Source: Oasisia sp. SBJ-2009 (Eukaryota > Annelida > Polychaeta > Sabellida > Siboglinidae). Taken from it: 64,000 bases of DNA. The notes beneath the pieces were generated by a model. That model did not search any database and was not told where the DNA came from. It saw only the letters and a program-made list of their open reading frames with translations. Within the stretch, counting starts at the first letter, position 1, and each line of letters starts with the position of its first letter. The position numbers and the translations under genes are program-made. Shown here in pieces: positions 49,366 to 61,199 of the stretch. The stretch spans positions 59,392,368 to 59,456,367 of the forward strand of contig OZ024855.1 in assembly GCA_964017155.1 (NCBI GenBank). Direction: 5' to 3'.

Positions 49366-51855
49366 CTAAGGAGGATAGGCAGCATTAAAGAGATAGGTTT
49401 TTAGATGTCGGCGGAATGAATCTATATTACCTTGTGATTTAACACTGGCAGGAAGCGAATTCCACACCGCTGGTGCGGCAACCGAGAAAGCTCGGGTCCC
49501 GGCTTTCGTTTTCACCCGAGGGATGTGAAGAGGGTTACTACTGGTTGAGCGTAGCTGTCTGGAATTTCTTGTTGGAGTTAGCATTGAATTTAGATATGCT
49601 GGTTGTGTAGATGAGAGTGCTTGATAGGCTATTGTACACATTTTGAAAATGATGCGATAGTGCACAGGTAGCCAATGCAGTGATTTTAGAAGCGGCACTG
49701 AGCGAGAAAAACGTGGAGAACGCGTGACTACCCTTGCTAAACAATTTTGGACACGCTGAAGTTTGGCTATGTCCTTGTTTGCGGTATTGTAAAGGAGGGA
49801 ATTGCAGTAGTCGAGTCTGCTGCTTACTAGAGCTGTGGCGATGGTTTTAGCAACGGAAAGTGATAAAAACCGGCGGATACGGCGAAGATCACGGATATGG
49901 TAAAAACAGCAACGGCATGTTTTCGAGATATGTTTTTTGAAATTGAAGTTTTCATCAAACGTTACTCCGAGATTTAAAACTGAGGTGGCTGGTGTGATAC
50001 TCTGACTCAGAATATGTGTCGGGAAAAAGCCATTGAGTTTTGCCCGCTGCGTTGAGGTACCAATGATGAGAAATTCAGTCTTATCTGCATTTAGTTTTAA
50101 TTTACTATTTTTCATCCAGAGGGAGACATCTTGGAGACAATCCCTGAGCTGGTTTAGGGAGCGACAAGTATCTGGTGTGGTCAGAGAAACATAGATTTGT
50201 GTGTCATCTGCATAAAGGTGATGATCCAGGTTATGACTCTGGATAACTGAGCTTAATGGTGTTGTGTACAGAGTGAAAAGCAACGGACCTAAAACAGAAC
50301 CCTGGGGGACACCACAAGAGGTGGGCAGCATGTCTGAGAAGCAGTTACCTATTTTAATGGCTTGCCGTCTGTCAGTAAGGTATGAAGTAAACCAGCTCAA
50401 GGCTGTGCCAGATATCCCATACCACGTTGATAAGCGTGTAATGAGAATGTCGTGGTCAATGGTGTCGAAAGCGGCGGATAGGTCAAGCAGGGTCAGTGCA
50501 GTAACATTGCCGTTATCAATGTTAAGGTTTATGTCATTGTGTACTTTTAAAAGAGCAGTTTCTGTTGAGTGAAATTGTTTGTACGCAGACTGTGATGCAT
50601 TGGTTAAACCATTTATGTTGATGTGAGAAGTAAGTCGATTTGCAACAACCTTTTCGAGTATTTTGGAAATGAAGCTCAGGTTAGAAATAGGCCTGTAGCT
50701 GTTTAGATCTTCTTTTGACAGAGTTGTCTTCTTAAGAATTGGATTTACATGTGCACATTTAAAGTCTTCAGGGAATAAGCCGGAGCAGAGTGATGCATTT
50801 ATTATATATGTTATTGGTTTAATTAAAACGTCAAGGCATGCTTTCAGTAGTATGGTCGGAAGTGGGTCAAGATCACAAGATTTATTTGGGGATGACATGA
50901 TTATTTTTTTCACTTCAGTAGTTGTGGCTGGTTCAAACGATGTGAGTTTAGAATTTAGTTGTGGAGAGTCGGCATTTATAGTGTCTGAGGTGTGATCTGT
51001 GAAGGCTGAATGTATCAGGCTGATTTTGTCTTTAAAATGACTTGAGAAAGAGCTACACAGTGACTTGATTGATGCATGGGTTGGTAGAGAAGGAGCAGGC
51101 CGCCTGTGTAAAATCTGATTGATGCATTTCCATAGTTGTTTTGGTGTAGCGGAGTTATTTGCGACCATGTTTTCGTAATAATACGACTTTGCTTTTGACA
51201 TTTGTTGGTTACATAGATGACATTGCCGTGTGTAGCGTGACCTGTCTAAGGATGACCGAGATTTACGCCAAACACGTTCCAGATAGCGACGGCGCCGTTT
51301 AGATTGGATTATTTCCGGGGTCATCCAAGGAGCTGGCGGCTTTTGTGACACAGATTTGGATTTAGCGGGTGCATGTTTGTCAAGCAATGTCTTCAGTATT
51401 TGACGGTACTGTTTGTATAGGTCTGATACATGTTCTTTAGGATGTGTGACAAGGTCGGATGTAATTATATCAGTCATAAATGATGCAATGTTGATACTGT
51501 GAATGGCTCTGTAGAACATGTTGTGTTTGGACACGGCTGGGGCTAAAGGAACTTTAAGATCTGCAATTACTGTGTTATGGTCCGATAAGCCATCTACAAC
51601 TGTGGGTGTCTGAATGTTTTTACAAGAGGAACGAGTTATCAAGATGTCAAGCCAATGTCCATGTATGTGTGTTGGGAAATTGACATGTTGTTTTGTGTCA
51701 AATGATGCCAGGATATCATTAAACGTGATAGTTGTTGCAGATGGTGTATCCAGGTGAAGATTAAAATCGCCCAAAATGTAAAATTCTGTGTGCATGAGGG
51801 ATGCTATACTGCCTGGATGGGGGTCAAGGCCGATCTCGCGACATCGTGTAATCAC
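49366..51855 (-). CDS. CR1/L2-like LINE: partial endonuclease plus reverse transcriptase (829 aa)
   Basis: An open frame of 829 residues. The first 75 are the back half of an APE endonuclease (ILGDFNLHLD with GDFN at 29-32, LDILITRSS, VDGLSDHNTVIADL). Then come a spacer with PPAPWMTPEI and RRRYLERVWRKS, and a full reverse transcriptase: KSCDLDPLPTILLK, LNSYRPISNLSFISKILEKV, SAYKQFHSTETALLKV, LLDLSAAFDTIDH, CGVPQGSVLGPLLFTLY and HLYADDTQIYVSL (YADD at 548-551). The end has LDYCNSLLY, LQRVQNCLARVV, LHWLPVHYRI and WNSLPASVKSQGNIDSFRRH. The order and these motifs fit CR1/L2-type elements. The N-terminal half of the endonuclease is absent, so the copy is 5'-truncated although the rest is intact. 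Possible 3' tail CCATCCATCC at about 49343-49352. Confidence 0.93.
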   Translation of the reverse strand: MITRCREIGLDPHPGSIASLMHTEFYILGDFNLHLDTPSATTITFNDILASFDTKQHVNFPTHIHGHWLDILITRSSCKNIQTPTVVDGLSDHNTVIADLKVPLAPAVSKHNMFYRAIHSINIASFMTDIITSDLVTHPKEHVSDLYKQYRQILKTLLDKHAPAKSKSVSQKPPAPWMTPEIIQSKRRRRYLERVWRKSRSSLDRSRYTRQCHLCNQQMSKAKSYYYENMVANNSATPKQLWKCINQILHRRPAPSLPTHASIKSLCSSFSSHFKDKISLIHSAFTDHTSDTINADSPQLNSKLTSFEPATTTEVKKIIMSSPNKSCDLDPLPTILLKACLDVLIKPITYIINASLCSGLFPEDFKCAHVNPILKKTTLSKEDLNSYRPISNLSFISKILEKVVANRLTSHININGLTNASQSAYKQFHSTETALLKVHNDINLNIDNGNVTALTLLDLSAAFDTIDHDILITRLSTWYGISGTALSWFTSYLTDRRQAIKIGNCFSDMLPTSCGVPQGSVLGPLLFTLYTTPLSSVIQSHNLDHHLYADDTQIYVSLTTPDTCRSLNQLRDCLQDVSLWMKNSKLKLNADKTEFLIIGTSTQRAKLNGFFPTHILSQSITPATSVLNLGVTFDENFNFKKHISKTCRCCFYHIRDLRRIRRFLSLSVAKTIATALVSSRLDYCNSLLYNTANKDIAKLQRVQNCLARVVTRSPRFSRSVPLLKSLHWLPVHYRIIFKMCTIAYQALSSTQPAYLNSMLTPTRNSRQLRSTSSNPLHIPRVKTKAGTRAFSVAAPAVWNSLPASVKSQGNIDSFRRHLKTYLFNAAYPP

Positions 51856-51859
51856 GCGC

Positions 51860-52430
51860 TATCACGTGAATAAGGCGAAGATAGTCTACCACATAAAACC
51901 AGTACGGTAGTACAATATGAAAAAGACTATATATTAGGAGGCGCCTCTAAAATAATGTTTACGTTTTAACAAAAAACGAATTAAAACATGTGGAAAACCG
52001 AACCAGTATGTCACAAGGGATATTTGGTAGGTTTGCTTTTTCGTGAAATTAGTCTGAAACGCGAGGAGCAAAAACAATCGAACTGATAATGGAGTTTTAA
52101 TAATAACGATGTATCATTGCATATATAGTATATTCCGTATTGGAGTTCAGCTTTTAAACACAGCATCTGCCCAAACAAAACATAGTTGTATTACCATAAA
52201 TTGCAATAACAATCATTTCGATTACAAACATGTGATGGTTATTTATAATTGCCAAAACACAGTAGGCCCAGTAATTAGTCGCATGTCTTAACTAAGTATC
52301 TGATGTAACGTATATTGTGAATGCAATGGTCATTTATGCACACTCATTATGTATTCCTTTCTACAAAAAAATTAAAAAGAAAGATGAAAATCGAAATTAA
52401 AAACAAGACTAGTATGACATATATCATCAG
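51860..52430. other. spacer inside the 14-kb element
   Basis: AT-rich, no coding segment or repeat recognised. Confidence 0.4.
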
Positions 52431-52439
52431 ATCGGCAAC

Positions 52440-53365
52440 GACAGGAACCTGACGAATAAGGTCTACTCGCTGTCAAAGTCGCACAAGTGACACATATATG
52501 TGTCGTCGCCTGTGCTTTCAGTGTGTGCCCATCTGACACTGGATCCACTGTTCATGCGACCTGCTGTCGGCGTAATTCTCGTCACATACTAAGCAGAACC
52601 ATTCCACTGATGTTGTTTTCTTGACGAGAGCTTTACCTTTGCCTTTCGAGTGACAGTTTTCGCTTACTACTGCATCCTGTAGCTCGCGTTGTCTGTTTTC
52701 GAGCATTTTCTCCCTTGGCATGCACAGTCAAAAGGTGACGTTGACTCGCTTCATAATTACTGGTGATACCGCTGATTCCAGCAGAATATGTACCATAACC
52801 TGATATAGACTTGAACCACTTCATAGCTGTCTCTTCTATTGTTTTATCAGTGTGGCAGCTGATACTACGATCTGGCAACACTGATAGCCCCAGCACGCAG
52901 TAGTTTCTCTGAACCAGGGTGCGTTTTCTCAATGTGTTCTAGAAAGTGGACGTAATATGTGAGAAATCAAGCATAATGCTGCTGACTTGCACAGGCATGT
53001 GGCTTATGCAGACTTGTACCTGTCGTAGTCATTCGTTTTGATTGCGTTGTTCAGTGACAAGACGAGCCATATGCAATCCAAGTATTCGAGCCTGAAGCGC
53101 CCAGTTTCTCCCAGTTCTCCATTTCTCACTGAACGGACCATGCTACATACACATCTGAAACCAACTAATCGAAATTGTCCCTATCACTATGGAAAACTAC
53201 TCCTTCGGGTTGCCTCTTCACCACATCAGAATTGCTAATCACTGAAGCACTTGAACTATATAGCGTAATTCCGTGGTCGCTAATTTGGCAGATATAGCGG
53301 GGGTCAGTATTACATTCAGGGGCCTTTACGACCAGGGTATCCTGCTTGATTGTATGACGAGACAA
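52440..53365 (-). pseudogene. decayed pogo-like transposase C-terminal remnant
   Basis: The minus-strand frame 52518-52721 ends with basic KGKGKALVKKTTSVEWFCLV, then CDENYADSRSHEQWIQC. This C-x-x-C...WIQC cluster is the start of a PHD-like zinc motif found at the C terminus of pogo/Tigger-like transposases, which presumably helps contact DNA or chromatin. Upstream minus-strand frames up to 53365 (for example APECNTDPRYICQ) may be further pieces but do not show the DDE core clearly. Frameshifts and stops inactivate it. Its place between the TA-flanked TIRs supports membership of the 14-kb element. Confidence 0.45.
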
Positions 53366-54171
53366 TGTCTAGAATCGACATCTACATGTGCAGGGCTTCA
53401 GAACGAGGTACTACATGCCACATGGTTAAGCATAGCTTGATTTCTGCGCCCACACAGTCCATGCGTTGGAGTAAAATTAATTGAACTTGAACCTTTATCA
53501 TTCACTTTGACCTTATATAGAATTCAGATATGCACAGTTAACTTGAACAAAACTGATAAACATGAAATCAACTTAAAGATCAAGGTTATTGTCCAAAAAT
53601 TTAAGATGGTAACACATTAGAAGACCCGAAATCCGATAACTGAAATTTCAGTTATTTAGGCTTTTCACCCACAGCGGGCACATTTTTCAAGATAGAGAGG
53701 TCATCGTGGTACCAAATAGAAGCTTATGGTCTTGGGAAGTTTTCTATTTGGAAAAGAGTCCATGTTGTTCATATCGAAAGGTTTATAAATATTAATTTAT
53801 GATATGAACATGTCAGGCGGAGGACGAGTTTTCATCATTTATGGGACGCAATGGTTCAAATTATGGAATTGCTTTGTGGAAAGCCCCTAAGTCATATATG
53901 GTAGCCTTCCCTACTATCTAATGATGCTTTCTGCCAAATATGGTCTTTCTATGTCTATTTCCGACGTCACACTGACACAATATTTGAATATACCTAATGT
54001 TAGGCTTTAAGGTTTAGGCCCCCTGAGGGCAAAAGGTCCCGAGTTGGGAGTGGTCATTACAAACTTGTGATGGCCCATGGCATAGGTTAACAGGAAATTG
54101 CAGTGAAAAAAAAAATTGCAGAAAACATCCTGAGACCTAGACCTGGCTCCGGGCCTAAACGGTGTTACAAC

Positions 54172-54215
54172 TTGCCCCGAGATGAATGTTACAACTTGCC
54201 CCGACCCGTCTTTTT
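54172..54215. repeat. right subterminal motif pair
   Basis: GTTACAACTTGCCCCG occurs twice (about 54163 and 54188), in the orientation opposite to the left-end GGGGTAAGTTGTAAC copies. Confidence 0.6.
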
Positions 54216-54534
54216 CATAAAACACGATATTGCATAAAATATTCTTCAACTCCTGTTTAAAGGTTTATGTCAGAGTTACAATAATATACTCGTAAATACA
54301 TCCATCAATAAAAAAGCAGAAAATGTGAATTATGGACACATACACTTAACTTGAAAATATTGAAAATAAATCAGAATAGTGTTTTCTTTAAAAACGGCAT
54401 TAATTAATGGCATGTCGACGGATTCATGTGATATTACACATGACATGCTCACATCTATTGATGCACATGCTGTCTTCTTGCAGAATAATTTGCATTAGTA
54501 GTTTTGTCTGCAAGCCCTCTGTTACAACTTACCC

Positions 54535-54560
54535 CTGTTACAACTAGCCCCGGTCTCCCC
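54535..54560 (-). repeat. right terminal inverted repeat of the 14-kb element
   Basis: CTGTTACAACTAGCCCCGG then TCTCCCC, followed by TA at 54561-54562. A second GTTACAACTTACCCC unit lies directly inside (54521-54535). Confidence 0.7.
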
Positions 54561-54912
54561 TACAGTTTGCAATCAACTCCCTATTGCGATAAAATCATCT
54601 GAAATTATAGACACCTTTCGTAAAAACTGAAAACTGATTTGATTGAAATGTTTTCCATCATACATTTTCGGCGGTTCCATGCTCCAATGACAACTTTTCC
54701 CTGTCCCCGTGTATGACTAGCTAAATAATGTTGTTGTATGTACATACATAGGCGCTATAGAAGTGTTTACATTATAATTATTATTATTTACCATAGCATT
54801 ATCAACGTCGATCTATTGTTTTCCCATACTAATAGATTCAAGTGTACCGTTGGAGTTACGCGAGTAACTCGAGTAGCTCAATCGAATTCGGCCGTACAGT
54901 CGTGGCGTTGTA

Positions 54913-55121
54913 GCCTCAGTTACCCAGGCTCCGTGAGGTGGGAGCACTGTTAAGCCCCTCAACTCTTCTCGGCGTAGTTTCGCAGCCAACCGACAGTTAG
55001 GCTCGCTTAATCGACTGTCGGTTGGCAGCGCAACTACGCCGAGAAGACAGACTGGTGATTTTTCCGGCTTTGGAATATTTTCCGTGTGGGGCTAAACTCA
55101 CGGAGCCTGGTTAACCGAGGC
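54913..55121. mobile_element. nested-palindrome (foldback) MITE
   Basis: Inner arms 54965-54997 and 55014-55046 match at 31 of 33 bases (CTTCTCGGCGTAGTT ... CCAACCGACAGT). Outer arms 54913-54937 and 55097-55121 match at 23 of 25 bases (GCCTC ... CCAGGCTCCGTGAG). Directly after it, TAACCGACAGTCGGTTA is another palindrome. No coding capacity. Such structures fold into long hairpins and are usually non-autonomous elements. Confidence 0.8.
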
Positions 55122-55560
55122 TAACCGACAGTCGGTTAAACGAGATTAGCGGCGTTGTTGACATTTCACAGCCATGAACCTGAACTTCCGCCTTCGAATT
55201 AAAAGATCACAGTCTGTAACCGAATTTACACAGCTTATCGGTGAATAGTGCTTCATCCCGGCAACAAGCCATTCGCAGTTGTCGACATCCATTCGTTGTG
55301 CATTCGCGTCTCCCTATATCACACAATTGAAGCGCAGATTCTGTGGCTTTTCTCCAATGGTCACATGTGCATAGAAAAGCAGTCCCAATGTCGGGTCCAC
55401 GTTCCTCACAGGCTCGCTGTATATATCCCTGGTGGTAGGCGGTGCAGATTGAAAATAAACATTTCACCATAATGCGTGCTACCCATATTCTCTATTGCAC
55501 CAACATATTTGCAAGGGCATGCATAACTTTCTTAGCCGGGTGAATACAAATCAATTTGAT
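55122..55560. other. spacer, no supported gene
   Basis: An 87-residue minus-strand frame at 55207-55470 has a Cys-rich end (ECTTNGCRQLRMACCRDE) but no recognised family. Nothing else seen. Confidence 0.35.
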
Positions 55561-56439
55561 TAAAGGGGGACTGAAGCGGCCGAACAACCACAGCCCAAAC
55601 ATAAGAACATATAATTTACAGCACTAATGACCATAATTTGACAAGCACAGCGTCACGGTATATTTTAAATAAATTTTCAAAGTGAGCTACTGTCGACACA
55701 GGGCGCCGCCATTCCGCCTGGCCATATTGCTGGTTGTCCTCGGGTTTGTTTACAATCACCGGAAGCACGTGTCGATAGGCGACGTAGCATAGCTCTCGCA
55801 AAAACGGACGAAACGCACTCAAACCAAATATAATTAAACACATTAATGCACTGTATGCCTAATAGATATACCATAATTGTTAGTAAGCATTATTTCACAT
55901 ACTTCCACAAAGGATTCCTGCAGAAAAAGCAGGTTAGATATGATGAAGTTTTCGTGTCCGCCGGCGGCGAGTTCAGCGGAGTCGGCGGTGGTCAATTTCG
56001 AACGCCGATTGCAAGCCTAATTTCGAATGTGACGAGCACAACGAGGCGCTGAACATCAAAACATAAGTTTCGACCAGAGCTACAGGTCCGTGTTTGATTG
56101 ATTTGCTTGAATATAAGTACGCAGCGACGAAGTAAAGTTCGTCGAACTCGACAGGAAAACCGGACATAATTTCCTTATTAGGAATGTGATTCGGCGCGTA
56201 GGAAGTGACAAGCCGAAACCCGCTTGTTTGTTACCAATGCGACTCGGCACTCACGAGTTCCGTCATGTATCGTTACGACTACAATTTAATCCCACAGTTG
56301 TATTTCACTGTCTGCATAATACACGAATGTGACCTAAGAAAAGTTTAAATGTAGTAAGAAATGTGAATGTAATAAAATAAATCTATGTGTAGATAGAAGT
56401 ATTTAATTTGAAATAAAAATGTTTAAAATCCACTGAATT

Positions 56440-59400
56440 GTTTTTAGGTCAACAGATCGCCAGCGAGCTGTACCTAGCGGTGCGTTGGTTGCTAGAACCA
56501 GCTCGAGTTTCTAGGTACAAGTAAAAAAAAATGTTTTTGACATAGACAGTGGTGGAATAATCTTCTTCAAGATAATGACATAAAAAGAAATGCCAGCTAC
56601 GACCGTATCAGGCGTATGACGTGTTTGTTAGCGTCGTCATATGCTAATTACTTAAATTAGGGTGACTCGCTAATTAGTCAACAACTGTTGAACAGTCAAG
56701 AATCACAGTCATATTACAGGCATTATTTATAATGAATTAACAGAAACAGCAAAATACAAATTTATATTATTATTTAAATTAGACTGTTAACTGCATTAAA
56801 TAAAACACTAGTGTATATAAACAATTTTTACCCCATAAATCAACTGATTTAAATCACTAAAGAATTGTTTTTATTAATTGCTGATTTATAAAGGTAACAT
56901 CTTAAATAGCGTAGTAACCAATCCTCAGGATTGTTGAAAGCGCTTTACACTTTATTTCCCTGACATACCTGTTCAATCATATACCATCTCAACTTCTCTG
57001 GGAAGCATCCAGCAATATGCTACAATTAATTCGCAAAAGCTACTCATACACATATCCACCATATCCAGTACTTGCAGGTACTCATTTATACAGCTGAGTG
57101 AACTGAAAAAATGTAGAGTGAAAAAAAATCCCCAAGGTTTTAACATCACAGCAAAGCATTGCAGACATAGCTTTTGACTTATGAATACTGTCTGTTGATA
57201 ACTAGTTTGCGTACAAGTTAATCTTGGCCATTACATGAGGACACTGTTTTTGACATTATGCACGCTGAGGATGTACTGTTTATGTGCATTATATCATCAA
57301 AGCAAGAGACCAGAACGACAAGTAGGAAACGGTGAGCAGCAGCCATGCAGGTTAGTAAAATATTATTGTCATTATGATTATGGTATCATTGTATTTGTTT
57401 CTGGTAACATATGTACATGTGTGCATCGCACAACTTTCTATAAAATAATTAGTATAACAACAATAAAACACGCTACAGAATCAATCACACTTAACATAGT
57501 GTCACTATTAAGTATGTTAATGTGTCTATCCAATGACACTACCCATCATAACCCAAGTCAGTTGGCAATATTACCTGGGAACACATTTAGTATTTTAATT
57601 CATAAAATATCCGTAGAATATTTTATAATTTCATGTATGCACATTCTGTTATTGCTGTAGAATGCATGACTGTGGTCAAAATACACAAAACACATGGAAC
57701 TTATTTCAATTTTTTTTAAGCAACTGTTTTGACATACATAATAAGTCACTACCCTCCAGGGGTAGTATCCGATATTTAAACACTGACAGATTAATACATT
57801 TCTAAATAATCTAAGACAACAGTTTTGTTTATCCTCAAAAACATTATGCACCCAAATGTGGATCTCACCTTAAGAATCTGCAGTTTTGCTTTCCAAGTGA
57901 TAAACAAGCACACGTTTTTTAGTTGGGGATCTGAATAGTCTCCTGACAGCAGGTAGTAATATCACTGATCCCATGATTAAAATTAATAGTTACAAGGGTG
58001 AAAAAACATTTGGAACCTTACATTAGCCCATAGCCTGCATTGTTACCAGCAAGGATTGCAAACATCATGATAAAAGTACAACAGAGGACTGCTGTTACTA
58101 ATTGCAGTTAACAGCCTAGTGCAAATTAGGCAATAAGATCACAATCTTAGTAGTGTCCTGTGTTTCCCAGCAAGAGTCAAAAGACTACCCATACCCAATA
58201 CAAACATCACTGCCTGGACAAAGCCCCACTATCTCTCTAGTGCACTTGCATTTCTTACCAGTTCAGTCATGTGCTAGGGCATGATGAAAAGACAAACCAG
58301 TGCAACAGAGGTCAGCTTTAAATGTTGAGTGTTTAAATAAATCTTCAAAATGTTTGGGGTTAATGGCTGTTGTAGAATGATTATCGACTAACATGACTAG
58401 TATATTGAATCTGAAATGAATAGTATTACTGCGTATAACAAAATAAGACTAAAATAAGAATATAAAGTACGAAAATTATATTTTGATAAGGCATGTATTT
58501 AGCTTTCAATAGTACCGCAGACATCAGCATTGTTCAGTTAGTTGCAGTTTGTGCAGTTAATGTTTCATAACTGTGAGGTGTCCATAATCACTTCCCAAAA
58601 TTATTGATTAGGAAAATGGCTAAGAAGTATATTTAGAAAACCTTATACATTGCAATAAAAACAACTTACATATCTCGAAAAAGACTCGGTTGGACAAAAC
58701 CCCACCCACGAATGAAACGTACGTATAAAACCCAATGTAAACTAATTTATTCTTAAATTAAAAACAAGATATTAGTATTTAGAATAAAGCTGACGTTTGT
58801 ACTTTTGGAAAATACAAGTATGACTTTGACTATAGCCAAGTAGTTGTCTCTGATTGGACCAAGGAGGACACTGATTGCACGTAACTAACTTAAACATTTT
58901 CGTTTCTTATATGTGCAAGTAGGCTTGTATAATTGGTTTACCATGCAATTTATGTGTTGCTTATGTAGGAGTGGGTTTGCTTGTTTGTAATGATGTCTGA
59001 ATGACTCGGGATACACACATATTAAAATATGCCAGGAAGGTTAGTTATATAATATAATGGAATCTACACAGAATGCACCATTGAAAAGGTAATGTTCTAT
59101 TCATTGCATGAATATTCCCTGGTTGAAACACAACACCCTGCTCAGCCCACTGTCCACTAGTCTCATTGAGATAAGAGCTGACCAGTAGCAGACAAGCCAG
59201 AAAGCAGATACCTAATACACCAAACTGATCTGGGGGTCATTTCAAGGGACCTTCTCAAAAACCAAATCACCAGCATTACTTTGTGTTTTGAGGCCCATAG
59301 AATGATGCAATAAAATACAGATTTCTTGTGTACAGCACCACCACCACATGGAACAACCATGCAAAAGTAGATTTGTTTAACAATTGTGGAAAAAATAGTC

Positions 59401-59640
59401 TGGGGGACCCTGGAGGACCATATGGGGCCTGCAAATAATTCAATCAAATTTAGATTTCTCATGCATAGTTACAATATCCACAGATCTATGCATCTACACA
59501 AAATTAGATCCTGAACACTTTCCGAAATGCTAATTATAAGTTGATTTAATCTGTTTTAATTTGTATGATGTAGGTACTGCAATGAGAAAACAAAAGATGA
59601 CAAAACATTGTTATTTATATGTATATTACAGAATATACAT
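56440..59640. other. AT-rich stretch, no supported gene
   Basis: An inverted pair TGTACCTAG ... CTAGGTACA lies at 56469-56520. A frame at 57240-57315 followed by CATGCAG|GTTAGT might be an exon, but its family is unknown. No other feature seen. Confidence 0.35.
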
Positions 59641-59670
59641 ACCATCATACATATGTATCATTCTTTCAGA

Positions 59671-60093
59671 TGAAGGATTCACAAATACCGAACACAACTT
59701 TCAAAGGATCCAGTGCACCAGATGATATTGTCCCTCATGGCAGTACGGATGTTACATTGCAACGCCATTAATTCGTAGTGTCAAACTCAAACAGAGCCAG
59801 TGATCTTGTCGCCAATGCGATACTTTATCGAGGCAGCAATTAATACAGATAATATTGTTGTTCCATTGAATATTCATCATGACCATGGGTATGCGAAGTT
59901 GTCGTCGCAGTCCTGCATGCCTTCTTCGACTGACAATGGCAGTCCTGTCAATGTGGATGACACCTTGGATGTCCCAGTCTCACTGTCGCCATCTTCAGAT
60001 CATTCTGTCTGGAACAGACAGAAGGAAAACACTGAAAAGAGTGATGCAGAATATGTGTTAGCGGATGACAGCAATATCACTGATGATGACTGA
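59671..60093 (+). pseudogene. acidic Ser-rich ORF fragment, unknown TE-like protein
   Basis: An acceptor-like CATTCTTTCAG precedes MKDSQIPNTTFKGSSAPDDI, VPHGSTDVTLQRH and a stop. After frameshifts a second open piece (59800-60093) reads INTDNIVVPLNIHHDHGYAK, SSTDNGSPVNVDDTLDVPVS, DAEYVLADDSNITDDD and ends in a stop. Acidic, low-complexity middle regions like this are common in THAP-type or Kolobok-type transposon proteins, but there is no diagnostic domain. The internal stop and frameshifts indicate decay. Confidence 0.4.
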
Positions 60094-60878
60094 AGCAGTT
60101 CTGCCACTAATGAGAAACAGAGAAAGTGTTGTTGTTTACAAGAACAAATTAATTTCTCTTTTCTGCGCCTGAAAAACACCCTGGCTGGTATAACATGCCT
60201 GCTGCCTGCATGGAAACATCCCATTGAACATGTGCATTGATGATATGCAGCTAACCGATACATTCTGACATTTGATTTATAGTAAACAATCATTATCTTA
60301 TAATTACACCATGTATTAGTAATTGGCAAAACTGTGTAATTTATCAATATCACATCACAAAGTCAGCGCATTGGTTGATTTGTTTGTGAAATACTTTAAT
60401 ACAATTATCACAGCATTTTACAAACAAATGATTTGTATGTAAAATTATTACAGCATTTTGCAAACACATGAATTTATGATTGTCATGCTGTGGTCTTGAT
60501 AACATACACACACCCACACATATCCAATACATAGTACACAATAAATACATTAAAACTCCACTTCAATACTCTCATGTGAATTGCACAATGTCCTTATTAC
60601 ACATCTATTTATTATTCAGACTATTATAAATTGCATGGCAGCATGCATATGTAAATAACATTATTTACATAAATTAAACAAATTGTATTAGAATTTTAAA
60701 TTGAAAATTAATTAATTATATTAAAAGGATGCACACATCACATAATATCTTGTCAGGAATACAAATTAAGTTTGTAACAGATTTACGTTACGAATTCTAA
60801 GATATAATGACTTTTTTTATTTAATATACATGTGTCATTGACATTGTGTGGCCATACAAATATAATTGCTCTGTTTAG

Positions 60879-61197
60879 ATTTGAAGTGCAAAATTATGTT
60901 TCGATACCTGTTGAACTACGTATTACTTACCTACTACCCCGAGGGTAGCTACTGGTCGAACCAACGAGTCTGCACGCAAATCGCACATAGCCAACAGACC
61001 GATACTCCCAACATATTGTCATTGACAGCTGTTGTACCACTCGATCGTGGTCAGTCATGGTTCATGCAGGCATCTGTCAACACGGTCGGGTTCGGTCGTC
61101 AGCTATCTCCAGACAACATACAACGATGTGCGTCGACATCGGGACGCAGTATCCACACAAACCCAATGCAACATTCACATTGTTTTATAGCACGTTG
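60879..61197 (+). CDS. candidate exon, unknown Cys-containing protein
   Basis: After CTCTGTTTAG the phase-1 frame is open for about 105 codons to a stop at 61196. It starts DLKCKIMFRYLLNYVLLTYY (with one base from an upstream exon), continues PEGSYWSNQRVCTQI and later GFGRQLSPDNIQRC. Composition is protein-like in the first half. No family recognised. It lies inside the possible TTAA element, so it may be part of that element. Its phase fits the candidate exon at 41069, but that one lies in a different element and the match is probably chance. Confidence 0.3.
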
Positions 61198-61199
61198 AT

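Larger units (their letters stand above)
40583..54560. mobile_element. ~14-kb TIR DNA transposon (pogo-like?), with nested insertions
   Basis: The left end 40583-40608 and the reverse complement of the right end 54535-54560 match at 24 of 26 bases: GGGGAGA(A/C)CGGGG then (T/C)TAGTTGTAACAG. Both ends are flanked by TA, the target duplication typical of Tc1/mariner/pogo elements. Subterminal copies of the GTTACAACTTxCCCC motif occur in both orientations near each end. The interior has a decayed minus-strand ORF with a pogo-type C-terminal Cys cluster, an exon with an AT-hook-like motif, and two LINEs inserted later (42936-46470 and about 49340-51860). Without those, the element is about 7.9 kb. 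Confidence 0.6.

Noticed and set aside
41069..61197. Joining the candidate exons at 41069 and 60879 into one gene
   Set aside because: They are phase compatible but lie in two different mobile elements 20 kb apart with no shared family signature; treated separately.
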